Shown here piece after piece: positions 55,400 through 60,496 of a stretch of 60,496 nucleotides of DNA; position 1 is the first letter of the stretch, and each line of letters opens with the position of its first letter. The position numbers were made by a program, and so were the translations under genes. This DNA comes from Bremia lactucae (taxonomy: Eukaryota; Oomycota; Peronosporomycetes; Peronosporales; Peronosporaceae): NCBI RefSeq assembly GCF_004359215.1, contig NC_090613.1, forward strand, positions 3,508,943 through 3,569,438, written 5' to 3'. The notes beneath the pieces were generated by a model. The model was not told the DNA's origin and searched no databases. It worked only from the letters and a program-made list of their open reading frames with translations.

Positions 55400-56250
55400 T
55401 GCCGAGCCGCCAACCAGCAAATAGGGGCATCGGGCACGAGATAGACCTCGAACCTGGCACCAAGTATTGTGTGACCAGGCAATGGCCGTTGCCGAAAGAA
55501 CAAGTCGATTATATCGATGAGTTCTTCGACAAGCGAGCCAAGGCGGGACATGTGCGTGAGAGCAAATCGCCTCACTGCAGCCCGACCTTTTGTGTGCGTA
55601 AAGCCACAGGTGGATGGCGCGTGGTTCATGCTTACAATAAGCTGAGCGCGGCGACCATATCGGATGAAACGTCAATCCCGCGGATAGATGTTTTGTTGTC
55701 CATGGGAAAGTCAACTATCTTTACCGCGTTGGATTGAAAGAAGAGTTGTGTCAGGTACTCATGAGAGAGTCCGATATAGCCAGCTGTGAGCACCCCAAGC
55801 GGTATGCTTTGGGAGGGCTTGTGATGCCTCAAGGTTCGAAAAACGCACCAGCGACATTCAACCGAGTGGTGGCTCACGTGATGCGTCAGTACCGTGCCTA
55901 CGTGCCTCATTACTTTGACGATGTATTCGTGCATAGTAGAGCCGAGGACGGGCTGAGCGCAATAGAGTCGCACAAGCGTCATTTAGACGCTGAGTTGCAG
56001 ACTTTAAAGTACGCTTAACTGTACGTCAACTTGCAAAAGTGCGTTATAGGGGTCCCTGAGATACCTGTACTGGGTTGCATCGTAGGTACACATGGTGTAC
56101 GAGCAGACCCAGACAAGGTAAAATCAGTAAAGGAATGGCCAATCCCACGGCATGTGAAGGATTTGCGCCAATTCCTAGGGCTCGCTAATTACTTGCATAA
56201 GTATAGCAAGAATTATGCTGAGCAAACTCAACCATTATCTCCAAAAAGGA
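55400..56250 (+). pseudogene. Gypsy B2 reverse transcriptase
   Basis: NRGIGHEIDLEPGTKYCVTR, GGWRVVHAYNKLSAATI, IDVLLSMGKSTIFTALD followed by a stop, VMPQGSKNAPATFNRVV, HYFDDVFVHSRAED (catalytic FDD intact, about 55911-55925), LGCIVGTHGVRADPDKVKSV, LRQFLGLANYLHKY. Confidence 0.82.
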
Positions 56251-56289
56251 CATAGAATGGGTTTGGTTAAACGAACAAGAAGATGCGTT

Positions 56290-56830
56290 CACATCAGTGA
56301 AGCAGTCTCTTGTGGAGGCACCGGTTTTGGCATTGCCAGACGCGGATAAGCCTTTTAGCGTCGTCTGCGATGCAAGTAATTTTGCAATTGGCAGCGCACG
56401 CACGCAGAGGGATGACGAAAGCGTTGATCGCGTCATCTCTTATCAGTCCCGGCTTTTATAAGCCGCGGGACAGAATTACCCCATGCATGCTAAAAAGCTA
56501 CTTTCAATAAAGTATGCTCTTGTCAAGTTTCGTGTGCACCTACTGGGCACCGAATTATTTCTGGTTTATACGGATTACGCATCACTGCGGACCGCAATAA
56601 ACTCACCGGACTCGCCTAGAATGGCAAGATGGCTTACATTCTTCTTTGAATTTGATTTCAAAGTTGATTACAAGCCGGGTAAGTCGAATGTCTTGGCTGA
56701 CGCTTTATCGCGCAGACCAGACTTTGAGGTAAGACACCAGGAAAGTGTGTCTAGTGCTAAAACACAATTTCAGCTGTCAACGTTGGCAGCCATGAAGGCA
56801 TCTCACGTGGCGAGCTCATTAGCCTCTTAA
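56290..56830 (+). pseudogene. Gypsy B2 RNase H
   Basis: FSVVCDASNFAIGSA, then LSIKYALVKFRVHLLGTE, ASLRTAINS, SNVLADALSRRPDF. Stop at about 56460. Equivalent to the duplicated block of B1. Confidence 0.78.
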
Positions 56831-56989
56831 ATAAAAGAGAGCTACAGTCAGGACGACTATTTCGCCTGCTGTTGCATCACTTCGGTGGACGAAAGGTATC
56901 CCTTCCGTCGCACCTGAAAGCTAAGCTAAATCGCTTTAGCTACAGCGATGGCCTCTTATGGCATTAGCTGTCACCCTGTGATCCCTTGA

Positions 56990-58340
56990 GAATTCATGTG
57001 CTTCATGACACAGATCTCAAGCTGATGATCCTTCACGAGCTCCATGATGCGCTATCTAGTGGGCATCTGGGCCGAGAAAAGACATCATTCGAGTGTCAGA
57101 GGAATTTTGGTGGCCACATCTATATAGAGCGGTGATCAGCTATATTTTGCTCTTGCGAATAGTGTCAGCGCATTAAGCCTGCACCATTCAGCAGTGCGCC
57201 ACTGAAGCCGCTACAGATTCCAATCAACTGTTGGGAGTCAGTAAGTCTGGACTTCATGTTTGGTATGCCGCTCGATCATAAGGGTCGGACGGGGCTCGTC
57301 GTCTTTGTAGATAGACTAAGCAAAGTGGTGCATTTAGCACCACGTAAGACATCGATCACAGACAAGGCGGCAGCTCTCTTGTTCCTGGATAATTTTATTG
57401 ACTACACGGGATGCCCGACTCCATAGTATCGGACCGAGATCCATTTTTTAGGTCTGGTTTTCGGCGACATGTGTGCGAGCTGCTAGGTAGCAAGCTCCAG
57501 ATGTCGACCGCAGATCATCCCCAGACCGATAGCCAAACCAAACGTGCCAATCGGGTCGTAGCGGACGTCTTACGCACAATAGCGACTCCCAAAGAATGGA
57601 GCAACCATTAAGCCTTTGTGAAGTTCGCTATATATAACATTTTCCACGCCAATACGGGTGAGACACCATTTTATACAAACGGACTGCGCCATCCTCGGAC
57701 GCCAGTCTTATTTGTGCGCAGCCCGAGTCTTAGTGGGGGAGGATCCTCACTATGCTCGGTGAAAAAGAGAGACATAGTTTCGTCAATATGACGATGACCC
57801 GCGAGGGTATCATCTCAACGACTGAAATTTTCCTTAGTGACCCTGCCATTTTAGCAGTGGCCAATAAAACTACGCCATATGACCGATCTAATAGGCGAGT
57901 TTTATGCTAGTAGCGTGAGCGAGGCTGAACACTTTGTGGATGAGCATTTAGCCATCACATGTAAAGTCCATGACACGATGGCAAGCGCACAGGACAAGCA
58001 AAAAGAATATGCGGACCGAAATGGTCGCAAAAACAATGAGCGCTTAAGAGTGGGTGAAAAGGTGCTTTTAAGTACTGCTATCCTTCCTAAAAATGCAATT
58101 TCTGTACTGGGTCGGACCTAATTTTTCCTTCTCCTCCACAACCATTGCTGTATTCCCACGTTGGTCAACGTTTCCTTGTGGAACGTACCTGGAGCTACTA
58201 CGAAGTTTGTTGCCGCGTTTCATTGGGCCCTTTACGGTGGTAGAAGAGGTTGGAGACCTAAATTATAGGCTCACCCTTCCCTTGTATATGAAGACACACC
58301 CCGTTTCTTACTGGGTCGTCTGAAACGGTATGTAGACCCA
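56990..58340 (+). pseudogene. Gypsy B2 integrase with an 80-bp foreign insert
   Basis: Zinc region LILHELHDALSSGHLGREKT, core SLDFMFGMPLDHKGRTGLVV and SKVVHLAPRKT, then IVSDRDPFFRSGF (D-x-D motif) and STADHPQTDSQTKRANRVV (57411-57611). The C-terminal part has RVGEKVLLSTAILPKNAISV and LLPRFIGPFTVVEEVGDLNY. Between them (about 58117-58195) sits a piece of the gypsy A antisense region in reverse. Confidence 0.78.
58117..58195 (-). repeat. Embedded fragment of the gypsy A antisense ORF in gypsy B2 integrase
   Basis: On minus this reads RSTRKR, stop, then SNGCGGEGK, matching MRSTRKRLPPRQFTNGCGGGGK at 47141-47070 of gypsy A at about three-quarters of nucleotides. The gypsy B integrase frame reads GRT before and KLLPRFIGPF after, so it is an insertion. 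Confidence 0.68.
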
Positions 58341-58734
58341 AATGAGGTCACATATCCCCATCTGGCTAACGAGACCGATGGTGACGCCGACTGTGAAATT
58401 AGCGTCAAACGGGTGCGGGAGATGGAGAAGGCGGAAAGCTATCGGACCGATTCCTCCCACCAGGAACAGGACTCGGAGAGCGATGAACATCACGCGAGTA
58501 ACGCGAATCCCTCAGCATTATCGTTACAAAAAGGTCCAAGCGAGTCTTCAGGCGTTCATAACCCTGACGAGCCTTCGCTCGGACATCACAAAGATCCGAG
58601 GTCAGTCGCGAGACTTGACCCTCGAGATCCGCAATACGTCGTTCAGCAGCGCTTAACGGCTGTGACTGAACGGACGAAGGTAAGGCAGCCGCGAGCAGAT
58701 AGGCGAGATCGCCACTCCTATCGGGCGCCACCTG

Positions 58735-58943
58735 CACTGATGGATGCGGGTGGGAATCAACGCTTCCTTATTGGAAGGTTGCTTGCCTACCGCTTCGTGA
58801 GGCAAGGGTATCAAATCCTCGTCCAATGGAAAGGTTACCCGAAGAGTTTCGACTCCTAGGAACCGATCGATATCCTACGTATTGATGTGCCCGGCTTGGT
58901 GGCTGCCTATGAAAAGGAGCACCAGCTGAGGCCTCTTCGCTAG
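58735..58943 (+). pseudogene. Gypsy B2 chromodomain
   Basis: LIGRLLAYRFVRQGYQILVQ, W-KGYP-KSFDS, then TAG where the canonical Trp (SWEP) is expected, then EPIDILRID and a normal stop at 58941. TGG to TAG at 58857-58859 is a one-base change. Identifies family B as a chromovirus. Confidence 0.82.
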
Positions 58944-59889
58944 TCTCAAATGGACTAGCAGAAGTAGCGTTGTGAAAAGAGGGGGTACAGTGCCGTCCAT
59001 AATTTCTTTCACACACAAGCGGGCGAAACTAATTTGCTGCGACCGCTGTTTCATCGCATCGGAATGCGGATGAATGCGGCGCAGGAATTCCACCTCTTGT
59101 TGGTCGAGCGTTTCATTTGAACGCAACACGACCGGGATCGGTAAAATACGCTTAAGCGATTTTCCCTGAGCCCTTAATAAATTAAAGACGTCATTATAAT
59201 TATGTGCGTCTATAAGAGCGCGCTCTTGAAGCGACGCTCTTGACCCATTTAAACGAGGCCATTTAGATGGAGGGGGCTTATTTGATATGCCACCCGTCAC
59301 ATAGCCACGTTCTAAAGGACTGGCTTGTGACACCGACTGAGCACGTTCACGTGTCGTCGGCGGAGCTTTAGGCTCTGAATCCTCTTTGTCAGAACCATTA
59401 TGGATTATGGTCTGAACATAAGGCGTTGTGGTTATACCCAACGGTTGTGGTTATACCCAACGGAGAAGCAAGTGCGCCTTTATGGGCAGCCTCTATAAAT
59501 GGTCGATGTGCTATCCAGCGCAGACGACAAGACAGCATTCATAAATGTTGCTGTTTCCATGTTGTGAGCCATGAGAGAAGTTTGGATGGGCAATATTGCA
59601 CCATCTCTCTTCCTCATGAGCTCGTTGTCCACATCACTACTATGAGGTGACGGCAACGGTGTCGACTCATTGTAAATGGCTGCGAGTGACGGACCAGCAT
59701 CCTCACTGTTAAAGTGGGATGGATCCTTTAGCCCTGTTAACGCGACAGCAGCAGTAGCTGTCGGCGTTTCGACTAAGGCATTAGACGCTGCCGGCGGGTT
59801 AACGCAGCGCGTGCGCTTAGTGTGAGGTTTAGCGGGCGTCTTCGCAGACGACCTACCAACGTACCAACGTGGCCCGTTTTAGGTGGCAT
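58875..59889 (-). pseudogene. Antisense ORF of gypsy B2
   Basis: Starts at ATG 59889 (MPPKTGHVG), 132 bp inside the 3' LTR. It runs on minus to 58875, overlapping the last bases of the chromodomain. An 8-bp tandem duplication (about 59855-59872) and a frameshift near 59510 break it; an 18-bp tandem duplication of TATAACCACAAC-type sequence lies at 59435-59470. The last 188 codons (59441-58875) are fully open: LQERALIDAHNYNDVFNLLR, LPIPVVLRSNETLDQQEVEF, IHPHSDAMKQRSQQISFA. The N-terminus is basic and Ser/Pro/Thr-rich. No known domain. Confidence 0.6.
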
Positions 59890-60020
59890 CTTTGGCGTCG
59901 TGTATGAAATTACAGGTTGCTGGAGTGACTGATGTAACTAGCGGCGCGTAAGCTGCTCGCAGTTCCTCTCTCCTCTTTGACGAATTTACAATGTAAATAT
60001 GTTCTTTAAGAGAGAGACGG

Positions 60021-60496
60021 TGTAACGGGCGAAAGTTGCCCTAATAATACACAGTCTCCGTTAAGTGCACTTGGTGTACTTAGGAGATCAATTACTAAAT
60101 TATAGCAATTAGACCCAACCCTCGGGTGTGGTGCACATTTGTGACCAACCTTTGTGTATGTGATGCACATGGGTGCATTCACATTAGGAGGGATGACGCC
60201 TAGCGTCATCCGTTACACGAGGTAGCTAGAAAGATACGCTCGCAATACATAGCAAGTGTTATTTATAGAGATTACATTTTAATTGGTAAAAATAGGTATT
60301 TATATTTAATACGATTAAGTATAAATTAGTCTGAAAACTACTCCCTACTTGATTAGTGTGCACGAGGAGCTGGATTACCGCTCCCGTGACGACTCTTAAT
60401 CACAGTACTTAGTGTGTTGGGTGAGGTCGCTAACGCGCCCACCACAACTACCTCATTGCACGGAAGAGAAGCAGGTTAGACTGCTTCCTCGCTGTG
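60021..60496 (+). repeat. 3' LTR of gypsy B2, cut by the window end
   Basis: Starts TGTAACGGGC after the purine tract. Aligns with 19371-19850. Contains GGATGACGC (60191-60199) paired with 60203-60211. Confidence 0.88.

Larger units (their letters stand above)
52826..60496 (+). mobile_element. Gypsy B2: chromovirus, runs off the window
   Basis: Chimeric 5' LTR, primer site 53074, gag (53126-53870), zinc knuckle and protease (53981-54600), N gap, RT (55400-56250), RNase H (56290-56830), integrase (56990-58340), chromodomain (58735-58943), antisense frame (58875-59889), polypurine tract (AAGAGAGAGA, 60008-60017), 3' LTR (60021 to the window end). Best preserved family B copy, but with many stops. 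Confidence 0.85.

Overview
The window looks like nuclear DNA of an oomycete, most likely Peronosporales (Phytophthora or a downy mildew). Reasons: two tandem BT1 (folate/biopterin transporter) genes, short 48-76 nt GT-AG introns, an initiator-like motif of the oomycete type (about 13827), chromodomain-bearing Ty3/gypsy elements with TGTAAC...GTTACA long terminal repeats (LTRs), and a tRNA-derived SINE. Organism assignment is inference. There are assembly Ns at 19159-19160, 23596 and 54692-54791.

Layout. 1-859: 3' end of a gypsy family A element, with an antisense reading frame and its LTR. 860-4457: Copia-1, with an internal inversion and a SINE in its RNase H. 4458-6700: decayed DNA. 6750-9400: a LINE on the minus strand. 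9565-12694 and 24182-27285: two arms of an inverted duplication of one gypsy A fragment. Between the arms are host genes (a small membrane protein at 13896, an ataxin-2 homologue at 15029-16964, an ABC-transporter relic near 17300, a 94-residue protein at 18396-18745) and truncated gypsy B1 (19371-24181). 27178-31850: Copia-2, with a roughly 2.2 kb internal inversion and a solo LTR. 32334-38957: host island of two BT1 transporters and a DHHC palmitoyltransferase, all on minus. 39771-60496: LTR-B fragment, LINE-2, a complete gypsy A (42003-49052), gypsy C (49279-52825), and gypsy B2 running off the window.

Splicing read by eye corrects three host genes: the DHHC enzyme (3 exons, 312 aa, the DHHC motif split by an intron), ataxin-2 (2 exons, 619 aa) and the 94-aa protein (2 exons).

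Four structural themes stand out. (1) The three gypsy families, especially A, are packed with short perfect hairpins (arms 6-17 bp, loops mostly 2-9 nt) in LTRs, in gag/pol and in the antisense region, with two cases of pair-preserving change between copies. (2) Each family carries a long minus-strand frame between integrase and the 3' LTR, starting 95-132 bp inside that LTR. (3) Three elements contain clean internal segment inversions of about 0.56, 0.8 and 2.2 kb. (4) Short pieces of the gypsy A antisense frame are embedded in a copia integrase and in gypsy B2 integrase. Template switching could link (1), (3) and (4); that link is a hypothesis.
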